From: Microthrixaceae bacterium
GTDB lineage: Bacteria > Actinomycetota > Acidimicrobiia > Acidimicrobiales > Acidimicrobilacustridaceae
DNA: 9,607 nucleotides
Direction of reading: 5' to 3'
Assembly (NCBI GenBank): GCA_947455015.1
Contig: CANGMY010000041.1
Location: 1-9,607 of the forward strand
A program made the position numbers and the translations under genes. Below, one piece after another: positions 1 to 6,349 of this stretch (position 1 is the stretch's first letter; the number at the start of each line of letters is the position of its first letter). The notes below the pieces were generated by a model. That model had not been told where the DNA came from, made no database searches, and saw only the letters and a program-made list of their open reading frames with translations.

Positions 1-735
1 ATGGGTCCGAGCCAGGTCGAGGTGTGCCTCAATCATCCGAACGTGAAGATGATCGTGAATGCCCTCGGACCGCCTCCGCTCTATGTCATTGAACGGGCCC
101 ACGAGGCAGGAATCCTCGTCGGCGGCTTGGCCGGCTCCAAGGTTCATGCCGAGCGTCAGGTTGCGATCGGCGTCGATGTCATCGTTGCGCAGGGCACCGA
201 AGCGGGTGGCCATTGCGGCGAGATTTCTACGATGGTGTTGGTGCCCGAGGTCGTCGATGCTGTGGGGCCGGACATCCCGGTGCTCGCTGCTGGCGGCATC
301 GCAACAGGCCGGCAGATGGCCGCTGCGATTGCTCTCGGCGCTCAGGGGGCCTGGACCGGCTCAATGTGGCTCACCGTTTCCGAAGCCGATACCAATCCCG
401 CAGCACTCGAGAACATGCTTGCTGCCACCTCGCGCGACACCGTTCGCTCAAAGGCGATGACTGGCAAGCCGGCGCGTCAGTTGCGCACGGCCTGGACCGA
501 TGCGTGGGAATCGGAAGATTCGCCCGGAACGTTGCCTATGCCATTGCAGGGAATTCTTCATCAAGAGGCCGGTCGCCGTACTCAGCGGGTCGGCACTCGC
601 GAGCTGATCGGCTTCCCAGTTGGACAGATCGTCGGTCGACTCAACAAAGTCCGGCCGACAAAAGATGTTGTGCTCGAGATGGTCGAAGAGTGGATCGATA
701 CCACCGAACGCATGGCCTCAATTCTGAACGACTGA
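1..735 (+). CDS. Nitronate monooxygenase family protein (2-nitropropane dioxygenase-like), 5' truncated
   Basis: This is the C-terminal 244 residues of an FMN-dependent TIM-barrel enzyme of the nitronate monooxygenase family, which oxidises alkyl nitronates to carbonyl compounds and nitrite in the cytoplasm. Visible motifs are VNALGPPP (19-26), the AQGTEAGGH segment (63-71) whose His71 matches the catalytic histidine of the family, and the flavin-phosphate loop AAGGIATGRQ followed by ALGAQGAWTG (95-119). Family members are usually about 320-370 residues and begin with a conserved strand ending in a GGFGVLGA-like turn. That part is absent, so the real start lies before base 1 and the ATG at base 1 is probably an internal methionine. 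The gene ends 73 bases before the P450 on the same strand, so co-transcription is possible. Many actinobacterial paralogues have unknown natural substrates, so the nitronate activity is inferred from the family. Confidence 0.92.
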   Translation: MGPSQVEVCLNHPNVKMIVNALGPPPLYVIERAHEAGILVGGLAGSKVHAERQVAIGVDVIVAQGTEAGGHCGEISTMVLVPEVVDAVGPDIPVLAAGGIATGRQMAAAIALGAQGAWTGSMWLTVSEADTNPAALENMLAATSRDTVRSKAMTGKPARQLRTAWTDAWESEDSPGTLPMPLQGILHQEAGRRTQRVGTRELIGFPVGQIVGRLNKVRPTKDVVLEMVEEWIDTTERMASILND

Positions 736-796
736 CAAAGGCCATGTACGACGGCCCTCGTTTGCTCCCGACTGACACACTGTCCGCACGTCCCTT

Positions 797-803
797 AGAG
801 GAG
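797..803 (+). promoter_or_regulatory. Ribosome binding site of the P450 gene
   Basis: AGAGGAG lies five bases before the ATG at 809. It is a near-consensus Shine-Dalgarno sequence and fixes the P450 start. Confidence 0.8.
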
Positions 804-808
804 TCCTA

Positions 809-2044
809 ATGACTGACACATTTGTAGATGCACCGCTTCTCCACGAGGCATCGACCTACGCACACGGCGTTCCCTACGACTACTACGGATGGCTTCGTGA
901 CAACGACCCCGTGGCATGTCTCGATCATCCCTCGTATCAGGGTGAGAAATTGTGGGTGGTGACTCGCTACGCCGATGTGCAGCAGGTGTCGCGCGATGCG
1001 TCCACCTATCGCAACGCTCCGGATCCGTTCATTGACGATGGCATCAATGAACCAGCTTCTGGTGGCAGCGATCAGTTGATGATCAGTCTCGATGCTCCTG
1101 ATCACATGAAATTGCGCAAGATCATCAACAAGGGCTTCACGCCTAAGCGTGTGGCCCAGTTGGGCGACATGCTTCGCACGCGAACCAACGACATCATCGA
1201 TGGCCTTGCCAGCCAGAACAGCGCAGACCTCGTTCACGATCTCGCGTTGTGGCTGCCGCTGCATGTGATCGCCGACATGGTTGGTGTACCAGAGGAAGAT
1301 CGTGCCCAGGTCTTCGACTGGACAGAAAAAACCTTTGGTTTCGATGCTTCAGTGACTCCAGAAGAACGAGCACAGGCTGCAACGGACATGTTCATGTACG
1401 CCGATGCCATGTGCTCCGAGCGAGCTGACAATCCGAGCGACGATCTGATGAGCGTTTTGCTTCATGCCGAGGTCGAAGGCGAGAAACTCACGGCATTCCA
1501 AATTGAATTGTTCTTCATGCTTCTGCAGAACGCTGGTTCGGAGACAACTCGAAATCTGATCACTACCGGAACGCTCGCACTTCTTCAGAATCAAGATCAG
1601 TGCGACATTGTTCGAAATGATCTTTCCGTCATCCCAACAGCAATCGAAGAGTTACTCCGTTTCTCGACCCCGGTGATTCAGTTCACTCGCACCGCAACCG
1701 TCGATACCGAACTTGGTGGCAAGAAGATCAGGGCCGGCGAGCGCGTGCTTATGGTCTACGCATCGGCCAATCGCGACGAGCGCGCGTTCGAGAATCCCGA
1801 TTCCATCGATGTACGGCGCAATCCCAACGATCACGTTGCGTTCGGAGCCGGTGGTCCGCACTTCTGTTTGGGTGCGAACCTTGCTCGAATCGAGGGCCGA
1901 ATCATGTTCGAGGAGATTCTCACTCGCTTCGAGGGACTGCGGTTCGTCGGAAACCCCGAGACCTATCCGCGGGTGCACTCGAATCTCATCGATGGTTATG
2001 CCCATGTCCCGATCGAATGGGACAGCATCGCTGCGCCGGCCTAA
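809..2044 (+). CDS. Cytochrome P450, complete (411 aa)
   Basis: This is a soluble bacterial cytochrome P450, a heme monooxygenase that inserts one oxygen atom into a C-H bond using electrons from a ferredoxin and its reductase. The I-helix oxygen-activation motif is NAGSETTRN (241-249), the K-helix ExxR is E281-L-L-R284, and the heme loop is FGAGGPHFCLGANLAR (345-360) with Cys353 as iron ligand. The B-C region has LDAPDH (94-99). There is no signal peptide or membrane anchor, and 411 residues is normal for the class. The heme loop has one residue more between Phe and Cys than the common FGxGxHxC form. From memory, this longer spacing resembles the CYP124/CYP125-like group, which acts on isoprenoid chains or sterol side chains, so a lipid or terpenoid substrate is a guess. 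No ferredoxin or reductase gene is present here, so redox partners must be elsewhere. It sits downstream of the nitronate monooxygenase gene and converges on the YceI gene. Confidence 0.96.
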   Translation: MTDTFVDAPLLHEASTYAHGVPYDYYGWLRDNDPVACLDHPSYQGEKLWVVTRYADVQQVSRDASTYRNAPDPFIDDGINEPASGGSDQLMISLDAPDHMKLRKIINKGFTPKRVAQLGDMLRTRTNDIIDGLASQNSADLVHDLALWLPLHVIADMVGVPEEDRAQVFDWTEKTFGFDASVTPEERAQAATDMFMYADAMCSERADNPSDDLMSVLLHAEVEGEKLTAFQIELFFMLLQNAGSETTRNLITTGTLALLQNQDQCDIVRNDLSVIPTAIEELLRFSTPVIQFTRTATVDTELGGKKIRAGERVLMVYASANRDERAFENPDSIDVRRNPNDHVAFGAGGPHFCLGANLARIEGRIMFEEILTRFEGLRFVGNPETYPRVHSNLIDGYAHVPIEWDSIAAPA

Positions 2045-2054
2045 GAAGGTGGCA

Positions 2055-2070
2055 TCCGCTGAATAGCGGA
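2055..2070. repeat. Short perfect hairpin after the P450 gene
   Basis: TCCGCT and AGCGGA form a six-base-pair stem around a GAAT tetraloop, starting 11 bases after the P450 stop codon. It has no U-tract of its own, so it may protect the mRNA 3' end or assist the stronger terminator that follows. Confidence 0.55.
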
Positions 2071-2082
2071 AGAGAAGACGCG

Positions 2083-2114
2083 AAGAGGGCCGAGCCGCTT
2101 GGGCCGGCCCTCTT
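2083..2114. terminator. Bidirectional terminator between the P450 and YceI genes
   Basis: AAGAGGGCCG (2083-2092) pairs perfectly with CGGCCCTCTT (2105-2114). The stem can extend by GCC/GGC past a bulged A. A short T-run (2113-2115) follows on the plus strand, and the AA at the foot of the other arm gives the equivalent on the minus strand. It lies between convergent genes, 38 bases after the P450 stop and 23 bases after the YceI stop, so it probably serves both. Confidence 0.78.
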
Positions 2115-2137
2115 TCAATCTGAGTGAATTGTGCGAA

Positions 2138-2680
2138 TCAGGCCTTGACGGCTTGTGCCTCGATTTCAAGCTTGATCTTTTCGCCGACGAGTGCGCCACC
2201 GGTATCAACTTTCACATCGAAGTTGAGGCCGAAATCGCGGCGGTTGATTTCGCCGATCGCGCTGAATCCAACACGGGTGCCACCCCACGGGTCGGGGGAG
2301 ACGCCTTCGAATTCAAGATCGAGTTCAACGGACTTGGTCACGCCCTTGATGGTGAGATCACCGGTGAGGACATACTCCGCTCCATCGCCCCGGATGCCGG
2401 TGCTGACAAAGGTCATGTTGGGGTAGGTCTCAACATCGAAGAAGTCGGCACTTTTGAGGTGACCGTCGCGGCCTTCGTCGCCTGTGGTGATCGATGCCAT
2501 TCCAACGGTGGCCTGAACGGTTGAGGCGAGCTTGTCGTCAGCGATCACGACGGTGCCGGAGACGTCGCCAAAGGTGCCACGAACTTTGGTGATGACGAGA
2601 TGGCGGGCAACAAAGCTGACAATTGAGTGGCTGGGATCGATGTTCCAGGTTCCTGGAGTGAGGTCATCGAGGTTTGGCAT
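2138..2680 (-). CDS. YceI family protein (180 aa)
   Basis: This is a YceI-domain protein, a lipocalin-like beta barrel that in structurally known members binds a long polyisoprenoid or similar lipid chain. The whole family pattern is present: GTWNIDPSHSIVSFVARHL near the N-terminus (10-28), then VRGTFGDVSG (33-42), GRDGHLKSADFFDVETYP (70-87), LTGDLTIKGVTKSVEL (105-120) and RRDFGLNFD (148-156). I place the start at the ATG at 2680, not at an upstream in-frame ATG that would give 196 residues. The chosen start has AGGAGT four bases upstream, the family's N-terminus begins here, and the longer form would run into the operator-like repeats. There is no signal peptide, unlike periplasmic E. coli YceI, so a cytoplasmic location is inferred. 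It is divergent from a MarR-type regulator, which probably controls it. Confidence 0.95.
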   Translation of the reverse strand: MPNLDDLTPGTWNIDPSHSIVSFVARHLVITKVRGTFGDVSGTVVIADDKLASTVQATVGMASITTGDEGRDGHLKSADFFDVETYPNMTFVSTGIRGDGAEYVLTGDLTIKGVTKSVELDLEFEGVSPDPWGGTRVGFSAIGEINRRDFGLNFDVKVDTGGALVGEKIKLEIEAQAVKA

Positions 2681-2684
2681 AGGG

Positions 2685-2690
2685 ACTCCT
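2685..2690 (-). promoter_or_regulatory. Ribosome binding site deciding the YceI start
   Basis: Read on the minus strand this is AGGAGT, placed four bases before the ATG at 2680. It supports the shorter YceI protein over the upstream in-frame ATG at 2728. Confidence 0.75.
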
Positions 2691-2703
2691 AGTAGTTGAT
2701 TTC

Positions 2704-2752
2704 CTTGTGTGCGCAAGTATTGCAGCAAATGCTTGCGTTCGCAACTATTGCG
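2704..2752. promoter_or_regulatory. Operator-like cluster of TTGC/GCAA inverted repeats between yceI-type and marR-type genes
   Basis: The divergent spacer carries TTGTG-TG-CGCAA (2705-2716, one mismatch), TTGC-A-GCAA (2720-2728) and the perfect TTGCG-TT-CGCAA (2733-2744), with centres about 14 bases apart. A further TTGCG half-site lies at 2748-2752. The stretch CGCAA(G/C)TATTGC recurs at 2712-2723 and 2740-2751, exactly 28 bases apart. MarR-family dimers bind short inverted repeats in divergent promoters next to their own genes, so these are likely binding sites for the adjacent regulator. A possible minus-strand promoter for the YceI gene, TTGCGA (2744-2739) with a 17-base spacer to AATACT (2721-2716), overlaps the repeats, which would fit repression by occlusion. 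The promoter call is weak. Confidence 0.65.
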
Positions 2753-2763
2753 TGATCACGGAC

Positions 2764-2769
2764 TAGGAT
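2764..2769 (+). promoter_or_regulatory. TAGGAT: ribosome binding site or leaderless -10 box of the MarR gene
   Basis: TAGGAT ends six bases before the MarR ATG at 2776. Its AGGA core could act as a Shine-Dalgarno site with seven-base spacing. The hexamer also fits the TANNNT actinobacterial -10 pattern at the distance seen in leaderless genes. The sequence alone cannot separate the two. Confidence 0.4.
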
Positions 2770-2775
2770 CGGGTC

Positions 2776-3273
2776 ATGGCTTCCGGAAGATCAACTCAAA
2801 CTGTTGCGACACAAGTTCGCTGGCTTGATGACGACGAGATGGCGACGTGGTTGCTCATGGTCGAAGTCAATACGGCAATCCAAGCAGCCATCGAAGAAGA
2901 TCTCGCTCCCCACGGTCTAACGAGTGGTGATTACGGCGTACTTGCGCGTCTTTCTGGATCGCCCGACCATCGACTTCGAATGTGCGACCTCGCTGAGGTC
3001 CTTCATGTCTCACCCTCTGGCCTGACTCGGCGCCTCGACGGACTTGTTCGTGATGGCTTTGTTGCACGCGAGCCGTCAGCAGATGACCGCCGAGTGATGT
3101 TGGCGGTTCTTACGGATGATGGCTACAAAAAACTGCAAGGCGTCGCGCCTGATCATGTCGCAACAGTTCGTCGTCAGTTCATCGACCATTTGTCGCGGGC
3201 ACAACTGCGAAACGTGGGCGCTGCGCTTCGGGCCGTGCAAAATGGAACCGATACTTTTCAAGGCAGCGACTGA
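2776..3273 (+). CDS. MarR family transcriptional regulator (165 aa)
   Basis: This is a winged helix-turn-helix regulator of the MarR family, a dimeric DNA-binding protein usually released from its operator by a small phenolic or lipophilic ligand or by oxidation. An N-terminal dimerisation helix (about 18-45) precedes GLTSGDYGVLARL (47-59). The helix-turn-helix runs from MCDLAEVLHVSPSGLTRR (69-86) to DGLVRDGFV (88-96), and the wing carries the family signature EPSADDRRVMLAVLTDDG (99-116). A C-terminal helix completes the dimer interface. Cys70 is the only cysteine and lies next to the helix-turn-helix. It does not sit near the N-terminus, where OhrR-type sensors keep their redox cysteine, so redox sensing is unproven. 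The gene is divergent from the YceI gene across a spacer full of inverted repeats, which suggests control of both itself and its neighbour. Its ligand is unknown. It ends 13 bases before the convergent sulfatase stop. Confidence 0.95.
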   Translation: MASGRSTQTVATQVRWLDDDEMATWLLMVEVNTAIQAAIEEDLAPHGLTSGDYGVLARLSGSPDHRLRMCDLAEVLHVSPSGLTRRLDGLVRDGFVAREPSADDRRVMLAVLTDDGYKKLQGVAPDHVATVRRQFIDHLSRAQLRNVGAALRAVQNGTDTFQGSD

Positions 3274-3286
3274 GCTTTCGCTCGAT

Positions 3287-5593
3287 TTATTCGAACTTCG
3301 CACCAATCATGCGTAAGAGCCCCACAGTGTCTTCAGGTTGGTCGGGAGCCTTTGGTCCTGGGATCCAGTGAACTGGACCCTGCGCGCTGTTGTAGTGAAA
3401 CGAACCATGGGTTTCGTAACGTTCCCACCACACTGGCGATCGTGGATCGCGGCCAACGCTGATGCCTTCAAACGGTGACATTGCGTAGAGCATTGGTACC
3501 TCAGGGTGTTCATCGAGGGTCGCGCCATCGATCGTGAGCGAGAGCTTCCAGGTGTTGCCTCCGATTGCATCGAACGAACATTCCAGAAGGTGATCTCCAA
3601 CTTCCAGTGAAGGGCCGAGGAGTTTGGTCATTGTTCCGCGACCATCATTGAAGACGAGTGCGGGGCGTCGGTCTTCGAGCACGTAGAGCGCGTAGCCGCC
3701 ACTTTGATCTCCGTGCGCAGCGATCGTGCCGAGTGACGCTTCAGTGACTGTGATTGGAGCTTGAAATTGAAACGATGAAAGCCAGATGAGTTGGAGCGAT
3801 CGCCAGCGTTCAAGTGTCGGTGTTCTGGGCCAGACCGAAAGCGGCTGTTGAACGATCTCGGTTTCGGGCGGCCGGAGGACGTATTTCAGGCCGGTTCCTT
3901 CATCAAGCGGAAAGACCTGTCCGTCCCATGCCGCATCGTTCCAGGCGGCGATGAGTTCGGCCAATTTCTCGGGCTCCGACTCGGCGAGGTTTGTGAGCTC
4001 AGTGCGATCGTTCGCGAGGTTGTAGAGCTCCCATTCGCTGTCGCTAAACGGCGTAAATGGTTGATGGAGCGTGACGACTTCCCATCCGTCTCGGTAGAAG
4101 CCGCGGTGCCCGATCATTTCGTAGAGAGCTTCTGTGCGCTGTGGGGGAGCGCCTGCGTCTCGCAAGGTCGGCGCCATGCTTGATCCGGTACGTGGCTTGA
4201 CCTGATTCCCGTTGCGTGTTGCGGGGGCATCGATGCCGATGAGTTCGAGAAGCGTTGGGAAGATGTCGGAGACATGTGCGTACTGTCCACGCAACTCGCC
4301 GCTGCTGATCTGACCAGCGTTCCACGAAAATAGAAACGGAACGGTGTGGCCGCCGGCGTGGGTATTGATCTTGTACAGACGAAATGGCGTGTTACCCGCC
4401 ATCGCCCATCCGCGTGGGTAATGCGGCGAGGTCTGTGGTCCGCCGATGAGATCAAGGCGGTCGAAGTCGGTGTCGATGTCGTCGCCAGCGGTGAGGTGCA
4501 CCATGTACGCGCTCGTGCCAACCATTTCCCCTTCGCGTGACGCGCCGTTATCGGAAGTGAAAATCACGATGGTGTTGTCGAGCTCGCCCATGTCGTCGAG
4601 TGCATCGAGTAGTCGACCTGTGTTCTCGTCGACGTTTCTGACCATGGCGGCGAAAACTTCCATATAACGGGCGTAGAGGCCTTTCTGCGTCTCGCTCAAT
4701 TCGTCCCATGGGTCGACATCGTTGTTGAGTTCAGTATTTCGCGGAGCGAGAACAACGTCGTTGCCGACGACGTTGAGTTCCTTCTGGCGGGCGAATCGAC
4801 GGAGACGAAGCTCGTCCCAGCCGACGTCGTAGTTGCCCTTCTGTGCTGCGATATCCGCATCTTTGGCATGCAACGGAGCGTGGATTGCTCCGTGCGCGAT
4901 GTAGAGGAAGAAGGGCTGCTCTGGCGCAGACGCTTTGCCGGCCCGCACCATGGCGATCGCTTCTTCAGTGATGTCGTCAGTGAAGTAGTAGCCGTCGGGG
5001 TAGGTGTCGGTTTCCACTGGAGTGTTGTCGCGAACCAAGCGGTGGGGCTGATGAAGGTTCGTAAAGCCATCGAGAAATCCGTAGAACTGATCGAAGCCGC
5101 GCTGGCAGGGCCAAGAATGACGCGGCCCTGCGTCGGATTGATCGGAGTCTTTGGCCAGATGCCACTTGCCGACCATGTACGTGGCGTAGCCGTTCGCTCG
5201 AAGCGTTTCGGGAAGGGTGATGACATCTTCAGCGAGTTCCATTGCGTAGCCAGGGAAGCCCGGATCAGAGTGTGCGACGGTGCCGACTCCGGCTGCGTGT
5301 GGATTCATTCCGGTGAGAAGGGCCGCTCGAGTGGGTGAGCACATCGGCGTCGAATGGAAGTCGGTGTACTGAAGTCCGCTCTGGGCAATGCGGTTGATGT
5401 TCGGTGTCTGTATCTCGCTGCCGTATGGGGCGGTGTCTGCGTAGCCGAGGTCGTCGCAAAGAATCACGACGACGTTGGGCGCACCGTCAGGGGCTGTTGG
5501 ACGCTCGGGCCACCATGATTCTGAGGTCGCGAAAACCTTCCCGACTTTTCCGTGAAATCCGGGATAGGTGCCATTGGCTTCGTTGTTGCTCAT
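3287..5593 (-). CDS. Type I sulfatase (arylsulfatase family, 768 aa) with C-terminal beta-sandwich region
   Basis: This hydrolyses sulfate esters with a formylglycine nucleophile. The N-terminal alkaline-phosphatase-fold domain (about 38-550) has the metal ligands CDDLG (46-50) and the signature CSPTR (85-89), whose Cys85 would be oxidised to formylglycine. It also has GKWHL (142-146), AHGAIHAP (233-240), the metal-binding TSDNG (346-350) and Lys408 after the NTPFR segment. Residues about 590-735 form a separate C-terminal region rich in predicted beta strands (SGGYALYVLEDRRPALVF, then KLSLTIDG), as in large actinobacterial arylsulfatases of roughly 770-790 residues such as mycobacterial AtsA/AtsD. 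No N-terminal signal peptide is visible, so a cytoplasmic location is likely. The start at 5593 has AAGGGATG just upstream. No formylglycine-generating enzyme lies in this window. It follows the lipoprotein gene by 68 bases on the same strand. The substrate cannot be told from sequence. Confidence 0.96.
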   Translation of the reverse strand: MSNNEANGTYPGFHGKVGKVFATSESWWPERPTAPDGAPNVVVILCDDLGYADTAPYGSEIQTPNINRIAQSGLQYTDFHSTPMCSPTRAALLTGMNPHAAGVGTVAHSDPGFPGYAMELAEDVITLPETLRANGYATYMVGKWHLAKDSDQSDAGPRHSWPCQRGFDQFYGFLDGFTNLHQPHRLVRDNTPVETDTYPDGYYFTDDITEEAIAMVRAGKASAPEQPFFLYIAHGAIHAPLHAKDADIAAQKGNYDVGWDELRLRRFARQKELNVVGNDVVLAPRNTELNNDVDPWDELSETQKGLYARYMEVFAAMVRNVDENTGRLLDALDDMGELDNTIVIFTSDNGASREGEMVGTSAYMVHLTAGDDIDTDFDRLDLIGGPQTSPHYPRGWAMAGNTPFRLYKINTHAGGHTVPFLFSWNAGQISSGELRGQYAHVSDIFPTLLELIGIDAPATRNGNQVKPRTGSSMAPTLRDAGAPPQRTEALYEMIGHRGFYRDGWEVVTLHQPFTPFSDSEWELYNLANDRTELTNLAESEPEKLAELIAAWNDAAWDGQVFPLDEGTGLKYVLRPPETEIVQQPLSVWPRTPTLERWRSLQLIWLSSFQFQAPITVTEASLGTIAAHGDQSGGYALYVLEDRRPALVFNDGRGTMTKLLGPSLEVGDHLLECSFDAIGGNTWKLSLTIDGATLDEHPEVPMLYAMSPFEGISVGRDPRSPVWWERYETHGSFHYNSAQGPVHWIPGPKAPDQPEDTVGLLRMIGAKFE

Positions 5594-5661
5594 CTCATCC
5601 CTTCAAAGCAGGTCTAGGACTGAGCGTAGTTGGCGCCGTAAATCGGCATTCGTGCTCCCGC

Positions 5662-6228
5662 TCAGTTTCCGGCGGTACCGGACACGAGCGTCGTCACCTG
5701 AAAGCCACCACAAGCGCTGTATGCGGCGGTGATGGTGAGCGACGCAGTGTTGTCAGGTGGATACACCCGAAGCTGAGCGGAGGTGGGGTCGCATTGAGCG
5801 CCCATACCTGCAGCGCTCGTGTGCAAGGTTGCACTCGCAGTTCCACCGGGTTGGATCATTACCGTTGAGCCTTCAGCACCTTCGCGAGATGCGGGCTGAC
5901 CGAGTTGCTTTCCGCTTGCATCAACGAGCGATACTCCCGGGAAGCCGCGGAGGTCGCACGCCTTTGTGCCTGTGTTGGTGAGGACGAGAGCGGTGTACCT
6001 CTGACCGGCTCCCGACTGCGTATCGCCAAGGCTCCCCTTGAGTTGGTCGGTCGTGCAGTGAGTGCTCGACACTGTTGAACTTGGGCTGGGAGTGGTCGTT
6101 GATGCAGATGACTTCGCGGTCGTGGTCGTGTCTTTTGAGGACGAGGCGTTGTTGGATCCTGAACTGCACGCGGCAGCGCCAAGGACCAAGAGGGCGGAGA
6201 GGGAGATTCCAGCAAGGATTTTTCTCAT
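5662..6228 (-). CDS. DUF4232-type lipoprotein (188 aa)
   Basis: This is a predicted secreted lipoprotein. A basic start (MRK) is followed by a hydrophobic stretch and LGAAAC, giving a lipidation cysteine at Cys21. This is a slightly weak lipobox, with Ala where Leu is usual. A Ser/Thr-rich linker (22-56) leads to a compact domain (58-188) matching actinobacterial DUF4232 proteins: strands around RYTALVLTNTG (77-87), CDLRGFPGVSLVD (91-103) and IQPGGTASATL (125-135). Cys58, Cys91, Cys146 and Cys173 could form two disulfides, as expected outside the membrane. The function of the family is unknown. It is upstream of the sulfatase on the same strand with no clear terminator between them, so they may share a transcript, but a surface lipoprotein and a cytoplasmic sulfatase need not be linked in function. 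No Shine-Dalgarno sequence precedes the ATG. Confidence 0.92.
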   Translation of the reverse strand: MRKILAGISLSALLVLGAAACSSGSNNASSSKDTTTTAKSSASTTTPSPSSTVSSTHCTTDQLKGSLGDTQSGAGQRYTALVLTNTGTKACDLRGFPGVSLVDASGKQLGQPASREGAEGSTVMIQPGGTASATLHTSAAGMGAQCDPTSAQLRVYPPDNTASLTITAAYSACGGFQVTTLVSGTAGN

Positions 6229-6234
6229 GGGTTG

Positions 6235-6240
6235 AGGCTA
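6235..6240 (-). promoter_or_regulatory. Possible leaderless -10 box of the lipoprotein gene
   Basis: On the minus strand this reads TAGCCT, a TANNNT match ending six bases before the ATG at 6228. The start has no Shine-Dalgarno sequence, and this spacing is what leaderless actinobacterial genes show. A single hexamer is weak evidence. Confidence 0.35.
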
Positions 6241-6336
6241 TGGGTGGCTGCTGCGGCCTGAGGGGATGGACGTTCAACCAAGCATGCCGAAGTAGGCCAA
6301 GATGTTGGAAGTTGCTCCGAATCGGGGCAGTTCTCT

Positions 6337-6345
6337 AAGGGGGAG
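6337..6345 (+). promoter_or_regulatory. Ribosome binding site deciding the ligase start
   Basis: AAGGGGGAG lies four bases before the ATG at 6350. It rules in favour of that start over the in-frame ATG at 6302, which has no such site and whose first 16 residues do not resemble the family. Confidence 0.78.
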
Positions 6346-6349
6346 ATCA

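Noticed and set aside
741..758. Possible hairpin between the nitronate monooxygenase and P450 genes
   Set aside because: GGCC pairs with GGCC for only four bases and no U-tract follows, so I do not call a terminator here.
1652..2005. Minus-strand open frame within the P450 gene
   Set aside because: It lies wholly opposite the conserved heme-binding region, with no ribosome binding site and no domain.
2681..2728. Longer N-terminus for the YceI protein, starting at 2728
   Set aside because: The ATG at 2680 has AGGAGT placed correctly, and the extension overlaps the operator-like repeats.
3272..3290. Possible terminator between the MarR and sulfatase genes (GAGC-TTTC-GCTC then an AT-rich run)
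   Set aside because: The stem has only four base pairs and the T-run is broken, so it is too weak to call although the position between convergent genes is suggestive.
5594..5661. Spacer between the lipoprotein and sulfatase genes as a promoter or terminator
   Set aside because: I see no convincing hairpin with a T-run and no clear -35/-10 pair in it.
6302..6349. Longer N-terminus for the ligase, starting at 6302
   Set aside because: No ribosome binding site precedes it, and the extra 16 residues have no family resemblance; the ATG at 6350 has a strong site.
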